A DNA stretch of 64,000 nt from JBGSQR01 sp964509295 (GCA_964509295.1 CAZDWS010000008.1:62001-126000); one strand, 5' to 3'; positions 17,490-27,137 are shown, counted from the stretch's first letter. Translations and numbers: made by a program. Notes: a model not told the origin generated them from the letters alone.

Positions 17490-19514
17490 TTAATCTAAAG
17501 CCTGTTTTAGAATTGTCCTCAAATGATCGGTGCGGAAAGGTTTATTTATTAAAACTACACGTTCGTCAACTCCAATCCTGGAATGGATTTCGCTTGCTCC
17601 AAAACCACTTGAAATAATAATCGGCAAGCTAGAATCCATAGCTCTTAGCTCTGTAAGTAACTCATAGCCGTCCATAACAGGCATACCTATATCCGTAAAA
17701 ACCAGAACAACCTCTGATGCATAATTGGAATATATTTCCAAAGCTTCTTTACCGTTCACCGCTTCAAGTACGGTAAAACCTAATTTTTCGAGAATAATTT
17801 TAATAACAAATCGGATCTGATCCTCGTCTTCAACCAGCAGAATTGTTCCTTTACCTTGCCATGGTAAAGGAAGCGAACCGCTTTGTTTCTCCTCGTGACT
17901 CATCTTAATTATGGGTAAATATATTTTAAATGTTGAACCTTCTCCCAATTTGCTAAAAAGTTGCAGAGATCCTTTATGCGACATGATTATGCCGAGCACG
18001 GCTGACATACCGAGTCCGCGGCCAACGAATTTAGTAGTATAGAATGGCTCGAAGATTCGCCATCTTGTCTCTTCATCCATTCCGCAACCGTCGTCAGTAA
18101 CCTCCAGAAAGACATACATACCCGGCGAAATCGCATTGCCATTATAATCCGACTCCGGCTTGTCAGTTAGTATCTGCTTGTTATCGAGGATTACATTGAT
18201 CTCTCCATGGCCAATTCCCAGTGCTTCCGAAGCATTGATAATCAAATTCATTATAACCTGTCTGAGCTGGCTCTCATCACCTTCTATAAGTGCAGTAGCG
18301 GTTGAAAGTCTGGATTGGATTACGGCATTCTTAGGAAGGGTTGATTTCAGCATGGACACCATATCACTTACCAGCATAAACATATTGATCCGAGTTTTTG
18401 TGAGTTGAGCTTTTCCTGCATAGGCCAACATCTGACTGCAAAGCCCGGAAGCGCGTTCAACCGCTTTTTCAATTTCCGAAACATTTTCCAAGGCAGTTTC
18501 AACGTCAAGTTTTATCAACGAACAATAGCCCATAATTATTGCCAGAATATTGTTAAAATCATGGGCAATCCCGCCCGATAGCATCCCCAGGCTATCAAGT
18601 CTCTGTGAGTGCTGAATCCTTTGTTCTAATTCCAGTTTTTCTTCCTCATATTTTCTGCGGGCGGTAATGTTTTCAACTGAAACTACTAAATGCTCGGAAG
18701 CACCATTAATTAAAATCGGTTCGATCTTGCAAATCACATCCTGCTTATATTGATCCTTATTCAATAGAGTTGACTCAAATTCAGCATTAAGATGATTTGA
18801 ATCAATAATGGAAAAATAGTTATCAAACTCTGTTCGCGCCTCTCCCTTTAAAACGTCACAGATATGCTGTCCCAGAAACTCTTTCTTTTCATAACCGGTA
18901 AGCTTTTCAAACTTATTGTTGGCCATGAAGATCCTGCCAGCAAGATCGAGTACAACAATGGAATTAGAGCTTGCTTCCATTACCTGAATTAAAAAACTGT
19001 TTGCCTCTTTCAGTTTTATGGATGAAACAGCTAAAGCGTTAAAGGGAAGCAGTCGGTACAACAAGAAAGATGCCGTTAATCCAAATAATGAAAATATTGC
19101 CGATCTTAAAATAAGAGTGCGAATCGAGCGTATAATTTCAATTTTTCCAACTACTTCTCCAGAATCTACCAAAACATGCTCAATACTTATTTCCGGCCAT
19201 GAGGTTTGGTCATGGCTCTCGGCAATTATCTTATTGTTGCTGATTATGCGCCTCACCTCAGGGACATGTTTAAGTGGACGGCGTGACAACAATTCTTCCA
19301 GGCGCACTGTCTCGTACTGCCATAAATCTGGATTGTCGCTAATTAATTTATTGACAAGTCTTGAATTGATTTCCGCTTCGGTAGCCAGAACTCCCTTCAG
19401 ATTTCCAATTGATGAAATTAAATAAAAAGTCGGGAACATGAGACCAATAAAAATACAGAAGAATATAGTAAACTTGATGGACTTTCTGAGTGATTTGTCT
19501 TTTGTCGGAATCAT
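17490..19514 (-). CDS. Membrane hybrid histidine kinase (PAS-HisKA-HATPase-REC)
   Basis: The 674-residue protein has an N-terminal membrane helix (about 13-35), an extracytoplasmic segment (about 40-130), a second helix (about 133-157) and a PAS domain (about 170-290; NNKFEKLTGYEKKEFLG). The HisKA domain has His318 in GGIAHDFNN. The HATPase carries DDGCGMD and GRGLGMSAVLG, and the C-terminal receiver has Asp608 in TDIGMPVMDG. The ATPase G2 region reads GRGLGMSAV rather than GxGLGL, a mild deviation. Its ATG overlaps the TGA of the upstream phosphate-binding-like gene, so the periplasmic protein probably presents the signal. Confidence 0.92.
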   Translation of the reverse strand: MIPTKDKSLRKSIKFTIFFCIFIGLMFPTFYLISSIGNLKGVLATEAEINSRLVNKLISDNPDLWQYETVRLEELLSRRPLKHVPEVRRIISNNKIIAESHDQTSWPEISIEHVLVDSGEVVGKIEIIRSIRTLILRSAIFSLFGLTASFLLYRLLPFNALAVSSIKLKEANSFLIQVMEASSNSIVVLDLAGRIFMANNKFEKLTGYEKKEFLGQHICDVLKGEARTEFDNYFSIIDSNHLNAEFESTLLNKDQYKQDVICKIEPILINGASEHLVVSVENITARRKYEEEKLELEQRIQHSQRLDSLGMLSGGIAHDFNNILAIIMGYCSLIKLDVETALENVSEIEKAVERASGLCSQMLAYAGKAQLTKTRINMFMLVSDMVSMLKSTLPKNAVIQSRLSTATALIEGDESQLRQVIMNLIINASEALGIGHGEINVILDNKQILTDKPESDYNGNAISPGMYVFLEVTDDGCGMDEETRWRIFEPFYTTKFVGRGLGMSAVLGIIMSHKGSLQLFSKLGEGSTFKIYLPIIKMSHEEKQSGSLPLPWQGKGTILLVEDEDQIRFVIKIILEKLGFTVLEAVNGKEALEIYSNYASEVVLVFTDIGMPVMDGYELLTELRAMDSSLPIIISSGFGASEIHSRIGVDERVVLINKPFRTDHLRTILKQALD

Positions 19515-20362
19515 TTAGCACCACCGTATTTAAAGGATGGGATTGTGCCTGACTTTGCTAGAATTGCCCGACCTCTTGCAGAATAGAGATAGTTTATGAA
19601 CCGGCTTGCAGCATTGGATCTGTTCTTCGTAGTTACAAGGAAAAGAGGTTTGGAAAGTGGGTAGATACCTTTTTCAAGAGCTTCAATAGTAGGCTTGATA
19701 CCGTTATACGAAAGTATCTTGATCTTGGGTTTTTCGGTTAAAAACTGGACTAATGTAGAACTGCATATTGCCCCGGAAAGTGTTGAAACAATTTCGATAG
19801 CTTCCTGGTCAGTCAGGGCTGTTTTTCGATCAATAATTTTTCCCGTATCATTAATTGACTGCTGCAAATCTCTTGAAATACTTGCTAGAATTAGAGTATC
19901 TGTCTCGGTTTTTAATCGATGCACCAGGCGGATGCGGTCTCCGTTTGGCCACCTCTTAAGCTCGTTCTTGTAAATCATTTCGAGCTCAACGGTTGTTAAA
20001 TCCTGTTTATCCACATTGTTGTTAACAACGAGTATGAGCGGTGTCCTTGCATAATCAAGTGAGATGACGCCGCTAAGTACCTCTTCTGCGGACAATGCCC
20101 TTGATGTAATTGCTATATCCAGTTTTCTCTGTGCAACCGCCTTGATTCCACCAGAAGTTCCTAGACTCGACATTACCTTTATAGATATGCCTGGATGGGA
20201 TTTCTCGAACTCATCACCTAGAATCTTCATCACTCCCAATCCAGATCCAGCCCCCCCAACGAGTACGACCTCATTTGCCACTGATTCTGTTGTAAGTATC
20301 ATGCCTGATATCAGCACCACTGCCATTAACTTAATAAGACTACTGAACAAAGTTGGTGACAT
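19511..20362 (-). CDS. PstS-like periplasmic substrate-binding protein, coupled to a sensor kinase
   Basis: The 283-residue protein has a signal peptide (LIKLMAVVLISGMILTTESVA) and a phosphate-binding-like fold: VLVGGAGSGLGVMKILGDEF, then SSLGTSGGIKAVAQRKLDIAI and SRALSAEE. No pstCAB genes are adjacent. It overlaps the hybrid kinase gene by 4 nt, so it more likely feeds sensing than transport; that is inference. I chose ATG 20362 with GGAG upstream. An in-frame ATG at 20434 would place about 24 residues before the signal sequence. Confidence 0.88.
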   Translation of the reverse strand: MSPTLFSSLIKLMAVVLISGMILTTESVANEVVLVGGAGSGLGVMKILGDEFEKSHPGISIKVMSSLGTSGGIKAVAQRKLDIAITSRALSAEEVLSGVISLDYARTPLILVVNNNVDKQDLTTVELEMIYKNELKRWPNGDRIRLVHRLKTETDTLILASISRDLQQSINDTGKIIDRKTALTDQEAIEIVSTLSGAICSSTLVQFLTEKPKIKILSYNGIKPTIEALEKGIYPLSKPLFLVTTKNRSNAASRFINYLYSARGRAILAKSGTIPSFKYGGAK

Positions 20363-20541
20363 AATGACTCCATTGAATGGCCGACAATATGTGGAAATAA
20401 AAAAAATATTAGGACAAAACAGTATCTTATTCATAAATTTTGTAAATAGAAATTTTCATTAAATTGTGATATTGGAGAAATAAGAAGTTAGTGAGAGAGA
20501 CTAATCAAATGTTAGACAAAAGTTTCAAATATGTTCTTGAC

Positions 20542-20570
20542 TTGAATTAATATCTGGAATGGGGTATGTT
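20542..20570 (+). promoter_or_regulatory. Likely promoter of tRNA-Ser
   Basis: TTGAAT (20542-20547) and TATGTT (20565-20570) are 17 nt apart and end 11 nt before the tRNA. An overlapping TTGACT (20537-20542) would need a 22-nt spacer. Confidence 0.45.
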
Positions 20571-20581
20571 CATGCGCTCGT

Positions 20582-20669
20582 GGAGAGATGTCCGAGTGGT
20601 CGATGGTGCCTGACTCGAAATCAGGTGTACCGAAAGGTACCTAGGGTTCGAATCCCTATCTCTCCGCCA
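20582..20669 (+). tRNA. tRNA-Ser (anticodon CGA)
   Basis: The cloverleaf is complete. Acceptor GGAGAGA (20582-20588) pairs with TCTCTCC (20659-20665). The anticodon stem CCTGA/TCAGG encloses CTCGAAA, giving anticodon CGA (codon UCG). A long variable arm of the class II type (TGTACC-GAAA-GGTACCT) fits serine. The T arm has GGTTCGAATCC, and the CCA end is encoded (20667-20669). Confidence 0.95.
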
Positions 20670-20679
20670 CAAAATCAAT

Positions 20680-20713
20680 GGGTTACAGTGACAAGCTGTA
20701 ACCCTTTTGTTTT
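20680..20713 (+). terminator. Intrinsic terminator after tRNA-Ser
   Basis: GGGTTACAG (20680-20688) pairs perfectly with CTGTAACCC (20696-20704), followed by TTTTGTTTT. Confidence 0.88.
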
Positions 20714-20861
20714 GAATGTGCAAAAGTTGTGAATATCAGTGTTTAGTTAAATGTTAAAAGCCGATTGTTGAAATGTAAAAATGATATAGAATTACAACGA
20801 TAGTTATTGATTTTGCTACAGGGCGGTTGGGGCGTGATTTAAAAGGTACCAGGTCCAAATT

Positions 20862-21458
20862 ATGAGAACCGAAATTTATCAAGGTTGTGAACGGGTAACT
20901 ATTGACCCGGGCGAGTATTATTCCACCAGCAAGCCCGGAGTTATTTCCACCCTGCTGGGTTCCTGTGTTGCTGCCTGCCTGTATGATCCCAAAAAACAGC
21001 TGATCGGCATGAATCATTTCATGCTTAGCAATACACGTTATTCCCGCGACATGCCGATACACATTTCCGAGGCAGGTCGTTACGGTATTCATGCCATGGA
21101 ACTGCTGATCAACGACATGATGGCCAAGGGTACCAACCGCAGGATGTTGCGAGCCAAGGTCTTTGGCGGCGCCACCATTTCCTACAAGGAAACCGAGTTC
21201 AGTAATTTTATGTGTGTCGGACAGGTCAACAGTAAATTCATCCGGGAATTCCTGGCCAGCGAAGGGATTCCGGTGGATGCGGAAGATCTTGAGGGAAGTT
21301 TTGGCCGGGTCATTCATTTTTCCAATGGCGATTTTACGGTTCATCGCAGAAAAATCAGTCCCGGCAGCAGTAAAAAACTTGCTCTGCGTGATCGTGACTG
21401 CTGGCAGCAGTCAATTGAGAGACAACAGCAGGCTTTACCGTCGATTGATTTGTGGTGA
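20862..21458 (+). CDS. cheD: Chemoreceptor glutamine deamidase CheD (first copy)
   Basis: CheD deamidates receptor glutamines and interacts with CheC/CheY in some bacteria. The 198-residue protein has the catalytic Cys in STLLGSCVAACLYDP, the His in MNHFMLS, and a conserved KVFGGATIS segment. It is longer than the second CheD in this window (169 residues) because of a C-terminal extension rich in Gln and charged residues. It precedes a cheR gene after a short repeat, giving a cheD-cheR pair distinct from the cheR-cheD-cheB set at 43-45.6 kb. The ATG is preceded only by a weak AAGG. Confidence 0.92.
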   Translation: MRTEIYQGCERVTIDPGEYYSTSKPGVISTLLGSCVAACLYDPKKQLIGMNHFMLSNTRYSRDMPIHISEAGRYGIHAMELLINDMMAKGTNRRMLRAKVFGGATISYKETEFSNFMCVGQVNSKFIREFLASEGIPVDAEDLEGSFGRVIHFSNGDFTVHRRKISPGSSKKLALRDRDCWQQSIERQQQALPSIDLW

Positions 21459-21467
21459 TTTTTTTGA

Positions 21468-21507
21468 CCTCATCCGGCCTTTGGCCACCTTCTCCCAAAT
21501 GGAGAAG
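21468..21507. repeat. Partial copy of the che-region hairpin repeat
   Basis: This stretch is a reverse-complement, shortened version of the elements at 37733-37838 and 42966-43090: CCTCATCCGGCC, then TTGGCCACC. It ends in a 7-nt hairpin, CTTCTCC (21489-21495) with GGAGAAG (21501-21507). It separates cheD from cheR. Confidence 0.7.
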
Positions 21508-21572
21508 TGAGTAAGTAGCAGTTACTTCATTCCTGCCTTGACAACCTTTAGCTGCTTATATATCGTCGCCTA

Positions 21573-22415
21573 ATGAAAAAAGATTTGGACGAAATTATTC
21601 TGTTAATTGGCCAGATGCGTGATGATGACCTCTCGCAGTATGATAAGGCCTTTTTGATGAGGACAATCGAAACACGAATGTCCGTAACAGGTATCTCCAG
21701 TTCTAAAGAATACAGCTCTTTCCTGTCTGCTAATAATCCTGAAATAGACCTTTTTTATCAATCACTTCACATATCATATAGCGAATTTTTCAGAAATCAG
21801 CTGACCTTCTCCCTGCTTGAACAACATGTTTTACCCGGTTTGATAGCAGCAAAACAGAAGAGTGACACAGAAATCAGAATCTGGTCCGCCGGCTGTGCGG
21901 CCGGGCAGGAGGCTTATTCCATAGCGATTCTGCTGGATGAACTGACTGCTGATCTTGCAGAGAAAGTTTCTTTTCGGGTCTTTGCTACTGATCGCAGCTA
22001 CAGCGAACTGGATTGTGCTCAAAAGGGGGTTTATGATGCTGCGGCGTTGCGAAATGTGCGGCTGAAACACCTGGAAAAATATTTTTACAAGAGTGGTGAT
22101 TCCTACTTATTGAATGATCGTTTGAAGAAAATGGTTAATTTTTCTCTATTTGATCTGCTTGATCAAAGTTCTATCTCCCCCCCGTCCAGTATCTACGGCG
22201 ATTTTGATATAGTATTTTGCAGTAACCTCCTTTTTTATTACCGCCCTGAAACCCGTCAGCTTGTATTGGACAAAGTTTTGCGTTCTCTTTCTGTTGAGGG
22301 GATTCTTGTTACCGGTGAAGCCGAAATATCCATTGTGGAAAAGCATGGTGGATTTACGAGCTTTGCCAAGCCATCAGCATTATTCAGAAAAGCTATGCAT
22401 AGAGGTACTCGATGA
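21573..22415 (+). CDS. cheR: CheR-type protein-glutamate methyltransferase (first copy)
   Basis: CheR transfers methyl groups from S-adenosylmethionine to receptor glutamates. The 280-residue protein has the SAM-binding segment IRIWSAGCAAGQEAYSIAILL, followed by FRVFATDRS and IVFCSNLLFYYRPETRQ, as in CheR. The N-terminal helical domain is present, with YSEFFRNQLTF in place of the usual TxFFR. It overlaps the next kinase gene by 4 nt (ATGA), so this methyltransferase may be dedicated to a kinase/receptor-like protein with HAMP and GAF domains rather than to general chemoreceptors (inference). Confidence 0.9.
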   Translation: MKKDLDEIILLIGQMRDDDLSQYDKAFLMRTIETRMSVTGISSSKEYSSFLSANNPEIDLFYQSLHISYSEFFRNQLTFSLLEQHVLPGLIAAKQKSDTEIRIWSAGCAAGQEAYSIAILLDELTADLAEKVSFRVFATDRSYSELDCAQKGVYDAAALRNVRLKHLEKYFYKSGDSYLLNDRLKKMVNFSLFDLLDQSSISPPSSIYGDFDIVFCSNLLFYYRPETRQLVLDKVLRSLSVEGILVTGEAEISIVEKHGGFTSFAKPSALFRKAMHRGTR

Positions 22416-25390
22416 ACCTGAAGGATATGAAGATCGGCACTCAGTTACGCATCGGCCTTGGCGCCATTTTTCTGCTGGTGGCACTGCTTGGCGGCATGGC
22501 CTGGACACAGGCGGAAAGCCTGTGGCAGAACACCAAAGGATTGTATGAACATCCGCTCACAACCCGCAGGGCGCTTGGTGAGTTGAAGGCGGACGTGCTG
22601 AATATGCGCCTTGAGTTCAGGAACCTGATTCTGTCCGACAAGAACCAGGAGAAACAGGCTTCCATGCAGAACATCGAAGTTTATGCGGCTAATGCCACCA
22701 GGCAGTTTGATATTATGCGCAAAAGCTATCTGGGGCCAAAGGAAGATGTTGAGTCGGCACAAAACTATTTTGTGAAGTGGAAAGCTGCTATTGATGAAAA
22801 TATCGGTCTGATCAAAGAAGGAAAGCGTGGCGACGTAGTCATAAATACCAAAGATAACGGCAGTATCGGCATTCAACGTGAGCTGATGCTGGGTTACCTG
22901 GACAAAGTAAGCACGTTTGCCCACAACAAGGGCGACCAGTTTTACAAAGACGCACAAAAGAGAAATCAGGATTTAAGAGTTCGGCTTGCATTAATGCTTG
23001 GGGCAATTTTACTGATCATGGTTTCTGTCGGATATTTCCTGATGAGGGGCATCAAAGAGCCATTAAAGGAGCTGGCTCTGCTGGCGGAACAGTACCGCAG
23101 CGGTAACCTGGACGTCCGCAGCAGTTATGTCTCTGCTAATGAGTTCGGAATACTATCTGGCTCCTTCAATGCCCTTGCTGAAACGGTTCAGGCGGAATTT
23201 GCCGGTCGGGAGAACAGCGCCGCTGTCGCCAATGTCATGCTGGAAGAAGATGAGCTGCGTCCCTTCTGCCATGAACTGCTGAAGGCGTTGTTGCAGCAGA
23301 CCGGATCCCAGGTCGCGGCGATCTATCTGCTTGATGATCAGAAAAATGCTTTTGTACATTTTGAATCCATTGGTATGGCTACGGACAAGCGTATTTCCTT
23401 TTCCGCCACAGGTTGCGAAGGTGAGTTTGGTGCTGCACTGGCGACTTTGGAGGTTCAGCATATCAAGGATATTCCTAATGATTCTCAGTTCGGTTTTTCC
23501 ACCATCAGCGGTGATTTTAAACCGAAAGAAATTATTACAATTCCGATTCTTTCCGATCAGGAAGTGGTTGCAATCGTATCCCTGTCCGGTGTCAGGGCAT
23601 ACAGTGAGGCTGCCCTGCGTCTGATTGACGATGTGTGGCCGGTCATGACCGCCCGTTTGAACGGTGTGCTGGTTTTGCAGCAGATCAGGGCTTTCTCTTC
23701 CAGGCTGGAACGTCAAAACAGCGAGCTGGATGCCCAGAAACGTGAAATTATGGCCCAGAAAGACGAAATGGTTGAGCAGAATGTGGAGCTGGAAATGCAG
23801 AAAAACCAGCTGGACGAAGCCAACCGGCTGAAAAGCGCTTTCCTCTCCAATATGAGTCATGAACTGCGAACTCCACTGAACTCTGTAATTGCCCTGGCCG
23901 GTGTGCTTAATCGGCGTCTGGTTAACTCAATTCCGGAGGAAGAGTACAGCTACCTGGAGGTCATTGAACGTAACGGCAGAAATCTGCTGGAGCTGATTAA
24001 CGATATTCTAGACCTGTCACGTATAGAAGCCGGTCGCGACGAAATATATCTGAGCCGTTTCAGTGTCAAATCGCTGTCTGGCGAGGTTGTCTCAATAATT
24101 GAACTACAGGCCCAGCAGAAGGAAATTGCTTTGCTGAACAGTGTCAGTGATGATCTGCCGCTGATGCGCTGTGATTATAACAAGTGTCGTCACATTCTGC
24201 AGAATCTGGTGGCCAATGCGGTGAAATTTACTGCCCAAGGTTCTGTGGAAATCAAGGCGGAAATCCGGGACGGAGCTGTTCAGATTGCCGTTATTGATAC
24301 CGGTATCGGCATTGCGGCAGACAAGCTGGATTGTATCTTTGAAGAATTCCGTCAGGCCGATGAAAGTACAACCAAGAATTATGGCGGTACCGGTCTGGGC
24401 CTGTCCATCGCCAGGAAATATGCCTTTATGCTGGGTGGCAGTATCTCCGTTGCAAGCACACCGGGTAAGGGCTCTGTCTTTACCCTCAGGCTGCCGCTGA
24501 AAATTGACACCCAGGCTACAGCCGGAAATGCGATGGAGACAGAAGAATACATACCTGCTGTAAAGCCACGTGTTTTGCCTGTTACAGCAGCAGGATACGG
24601 CAAAAGTATCCTGGTTGTGGAAGATAACGAGTCTGCTATTATTCAAGTCAAAGATATTCTTATTGGCCAGGGCTACACCGTGCAGCTGGCAAAGAACGGC
24701 AGAGAAGCGCTGGAACAGATCGTCAAAAGTCTGCCGGATGCCATGATCCTTGATCTGATGATGCCTGAGGTGGATGGGTTTGATGTGTTGAGGGGTATCC
24801 GCAGTATGGAGGAAACCGCGCATATTCCGGTACTGATCCTGACCGCCAAACATGTAACCAAAGATGAGTTGAGCTTCCTGACCGGAAATCATATCTATCA
24901 GCTGATCCAAAAAGGTGATGTCAACAGAGCTGAACTACTGGCTGCCGTAGGCAGGATGGTGGCAACCGATGTGGAAACAGAGCCTGTTAAACCACCCGTA
25001 ATTGTCAGGGGTCCGATTGTGGGTAAGCCGAATGTTCTGGTAGTTGAGGACAACCACGATAATATGAAGACCATCAGGGCCTTATTGCAGGATAGCTGCA
25101 ACGTGCTGGAGGCCGGAGACGGACAGATTGGCTTTGAGCTGGCCTTGCTGCGCAGGCCGGATCTGATCCTGATGGATATTTCCATGCCGGTCATGGATGG
25201 ATACAAGGCCCTGGATGCTATTAAGAATAATGCGGAGATCTGCCAGATACCGGTAATTGCGGTCACTGCCAGCGCCATGGTCGGCAATCGCGAGGAGATT
25301 CTGGACAGGGGCTTTGATGGTTACATATCCAAGCCGATAGATTGGAAACAGCTGGAAGAGTTAATCAGGGAGAAGCTGTATGGTGCCTGA
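22412..25390 (+). CDS. Hybrid histidine kinase (HAMP-GAF-HisKA-HATPase-REC-REC)
   Basis: The 992-residue protein has two membrane helices (about 14-31 and 191-211) around a chemoreceptor-like four-helix sensor, then HAMP (about 212-262) and a GAF domain (about 280-420). A coiled coil with QKDEMVEQNVELEMQKN (about 425-475) precedes HisKA with His483 in SNMSHELRTPLNSV. HATPase has DTGIGI and GGTGLGLSIARKY, and two receivers follow (Asp781 in LDLMMPEVDG; Asp922 in MDISMPVMDG). It is coupled to cheR upstream (4-nt overlap) and overlaps the next kinase by 11 nt. The sensor resembles chemoreceptors, which fits a pairing with CheR. Confidence 0.93.
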   Translation: MNLKDMKIGTQLRIGLGAIFLLVALLGGMAWTQAESLWQNTKGLYEHPLTTRRALGELKADVLNMRLEFRNLILSDKNQEKQASMQNIEVYAANATRQFDIMRKSYLGPKEDVESAQNYFVKWKAAIDENIGLIKEGKRGDVVINTKDNGSIGIQRELMLGYLDKVSTFAHNKGDQFYKDAQKRNQDLRVRLALMLGAILLIMVSVGYFLMRGIKEPLKELALLAEQYRSGNLDVRSSYVSANEFGILSGSFNALAETVQAEFAGRENSAAVANVMLEEDELRPFCHELLKALLQQTGSQVAAIYLLDDQKNAFVHFESIGMATDKRISFSATGCEGEFGAALATLEVQHIKDIPNDSQFGFSTISGDFKPKEIITIPILSDQEVVAIVSLSGVRAYSEAALRLIDDVWPVMTARLNGVLVLQQIRAFSSRLERQNSELDAQKREIMAQKDEMVEQNVELEMQKNQLDEANRLKSAFLSNMSHELRTPLNSVIALAGVLNRRLVNSIPEEEYSYLEVIERNGRNLLELINDILDLSRIEAGRDEIYLSRFSVKSLSGEVVSIIELQAQQKEIALLNSVSDDLPLMRCDYNKCRHILQNLVANAVKFTAQGSVEIKAEIRDGAVQIAVIDTGIGIAADKLDCIFEEFRQADESTTKNYGGTGLGLSIARKYAFMLGGSISVASTPGKGSVFTLRLPLKIDTQATAGNAMETEEYIPAVKPRVLPVTAAGYGKSILVVEDNESAIIQVKDILIGQGYTVQLAKNGREALEQIVKSLPDAMILDLMMPEVDGFDVLRGIRSMEETAHIPVLILTAKHVTKDELSFLTGNHIYQLIQKGDVNRAELLAAVGRMVATDVETEPVKPPVIVRGPIVGKPNVLVVEDNHDNMKTIRALLQDSCNVLEAGDGQIGFELALLRRPDLILMDISMPVMDGYKALDAIKNNAEICQIPVIAVTASAMVGNREEILDRGFDGYISKPIDWKQLEELIREKLYGA

Positions 25391-27038
25391 ACCGTTAAGA
25401 ATACTTGCCATTGATGATGTTCAGGATAACCTGATCAGTCTGAAGGCCGTCGTCATTGATGCTTTTCCGGGCGTCAGGTTCTTCAGCGCCCTGAATGGTT
25501 TAGATGGCATCGAACAGGCCCGCAAGGAACAGCCTGACGTTATTCTGTTGGATATTATCATGCCCGGTATGGATGGTTTTGAAGTCTGTCAGCAGCTTAA
25601 GTCCGCTGAAGACACGCAGCATATACCGGTGATTTTTCTGACCGCTCTGGAGACTGATCGCTTGAAACGCATCAGGGCTGTGGAGGTTGGTGGCGAGGCT
25701 TTTCTTTCCAAGCCGATTGATGAGCTGGAATTGACTGTCACGATTCAGGCCATGGCCAAAATCAAAAAGGCCAACCTGCTGCTGCGCCAGGAAAAGGAAC
25801 ATCTGGCCGAGCTTGTGGCAGAACGAACCAGTGAGCTTGAAAAAGAGTTTACGGCGCACCGTAAGGCGGTAGAGGAGAAGTCTCTTCTGGAAGCCCAACT
25901 GCAACAGGCCCAGAAAATGGAATCTGTGGGGCGGTTGGCAGGTGGTGTTGCCCACGATTTTAATAACATGTTGACCGTAATTCTTGGTCATAGTGGTATG
26001 GCCCTGATGGACATGCAGCCGACCGATTTGTTGTTTGAGGAGATGCGCGAAATACAAAAGGCCGCAGAACGCTCCGCCGATCTGACCCGCCAGCTACTGG
26101 CCTTTGCCAGAAAACAGACCGTGGCTCCACGTGCGCTGGACTTGAATGAAACTATCAGCGGCATGCTCAAAATGCTGCAACGGCTGATTGGAGAGGATAT
26201 AACTCTTAACTGGCAGCCGGAACCGGATCTGTGGCAGGTTATGGTTGATCCGTCCCAGATTGACCAGATTCTGGCCAATCTCTGTGTAAATGCCCGTGAT
26301 TCAATATCCGATATCGGCAACATCACTATAAAGACCCAAAATGTTTCCGCTTGCACGCATACCTGCACTTGCAGTTCAGACTTCAAGCCGGGTATGTATG
26401 TCAGTCTCAGCATCAGCGATACCGGTTGTGGCATGGACAAGGATACGATGGAACATATCTTTGAGCCGTTTTTTACAACCAAAGCTATTGGCGAGGGGAC
26501 CGGTCTCGGTCTGGCAACCGTATACGGCGCAGTCAAACAAAATAACGGGTTTATTAATGTAAAGAGCGAACAGGGCCAGGGAACCCGATTCACCATCTGT
26601 CTACCCAGATACATTCACCAGGAAGAAGGGGTACAGATGGAACAAAAACAGGATTTATACAGCTTTGGTCATGACACGATACTGGTTGTGGAAGATGAAC
26701 TTTCGATCCTGAAAATGACCACCTTGATGCTGGAAAAACAGGGCTATATCGTTCTGGCGGCAAACAGTTCCGAAGAGGCGCTCCGGTTGGCCAGTGAACA
26801 TGCCGGAGAAATAAGTCTGCTGCTGTCCGATGTTGTCATGCCGGAAATGAATGGCCGCGACCTGTCCAATATACTCATGTCCCGCTATCCGAAGATTAAA
26901 AGACTTTTCATGTCCGGCTATACCTCAGATGTAATTACTAACCGTGGTATACTGGATAGCGGCGTCAGTTTTATACAGAAACCGTTTTCCTTCAAAGAGT
27001 TGAACGATAAGGTGAGTCAAATACTGAATGTGAATTGA
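25380..27038 (+). CDS. Soluble hybrid kinase (REC-HisKA-HATPase-REC)
   Basis: The 552-residue protein has a receiver (Asp58 in LDIIMPGMDG), a coiled-coil linker, a HisKA domain (His192 in GRLAGGVAHDFNN), HATPase (DTGCGMD and GEGTGLGLATVYG), and a second receiver (Asp484 in SDVVMPEMNG). It has no membrane helix and takes its input through the first receiver, probably from the upstream kinase, whose gene it overlaps by 11 nt. A short Cys-rich insertion, ACTHTCTC (from about residue 323), lies in the ATPase loop and is absent from its close paralogs at 31.6 and 49.2 kb. From the HisKA onward it is very similar to those two. Confidence 0.93.
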   Translation: MVPEPLRILAIDDVQDNLISLKAVVIDAFPGVRFFSALNGLDGIEQARKEQPDVILLDIIMPGMDGFEVCQQLKSAEDTQHIPVIFLTALETDRLKRIRAVEVGGEAFLSKPIDELELTVTIQAMAKIKKANLLLRQEKEHLAELVAERTSELEKEFTAHRKAVEEKSLLEAQLQQAQKMESVGRLAGGVAHDFNNMLTVILGHSGMALMDMQPTDLLFEEMREIQKAAERSADLTRQLLAFARKQTVAPRALDLNETISGMLKMLQRLIGEDITLNWQPEPDLWQVMVDPSQIDQILANLCVNARDSISDIGNITIKTQNVSACTHTCTCSSDFKPGMYVSLSISDTGCGMDKDTMEHIFEPFFTTKAIGEGTGLGLATVYGAVKQNNGFINVKSEQGQGTRFTICLPRYIHQEEGVQMEQKQDLYSFGHDTILVVEDELSILKMTTLMLEKQGYIVLAANSSEEALRLASEHAGEISLLLSDVVMPEMNGRDLSNILMSRYPKIKRLFMSGYTSDVITNRGILDSGVSFIQKPFSFKELNDKVSQILNVN

Positions 27039-27048
27039 TTCCTGGTTA

Positions 27049-27134
27049 GTAAGTTGAAAGTCATTTCCTGCAATTTTTTGGCAGAAAATTAATTCGTTAA
27101 CGCAGTTGGCCTGTTTATAGGGTTAGGGAGATGT
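27049..27134 (+). repeat. 86-nt conserved intergenic element, copy B (leader of the next kinase)
   Basis: This aligns without gaps to copy A at 13025-13110. It has the same AATTCGTTAAC block, right hairpin arm and terminal AGATGT. Its left arm TTTCCTGC has one mismatch to GCAGAAAA. It covers nearly the whole gap between the two kinase genes and ends within the Shine-Dalgarno region TTAGGGAG of the downstream TTG start, consistent with a leader function. Confidence 0.65.
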
Positions 27135-27137
27135 AAG

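Noticed and set aside
20754..21344. 196-codon reverse-strand frame over cheD
   Set aside because: The forward strand encodes a clear CheD with catalytic Cys and His; the reverse frame has no support.
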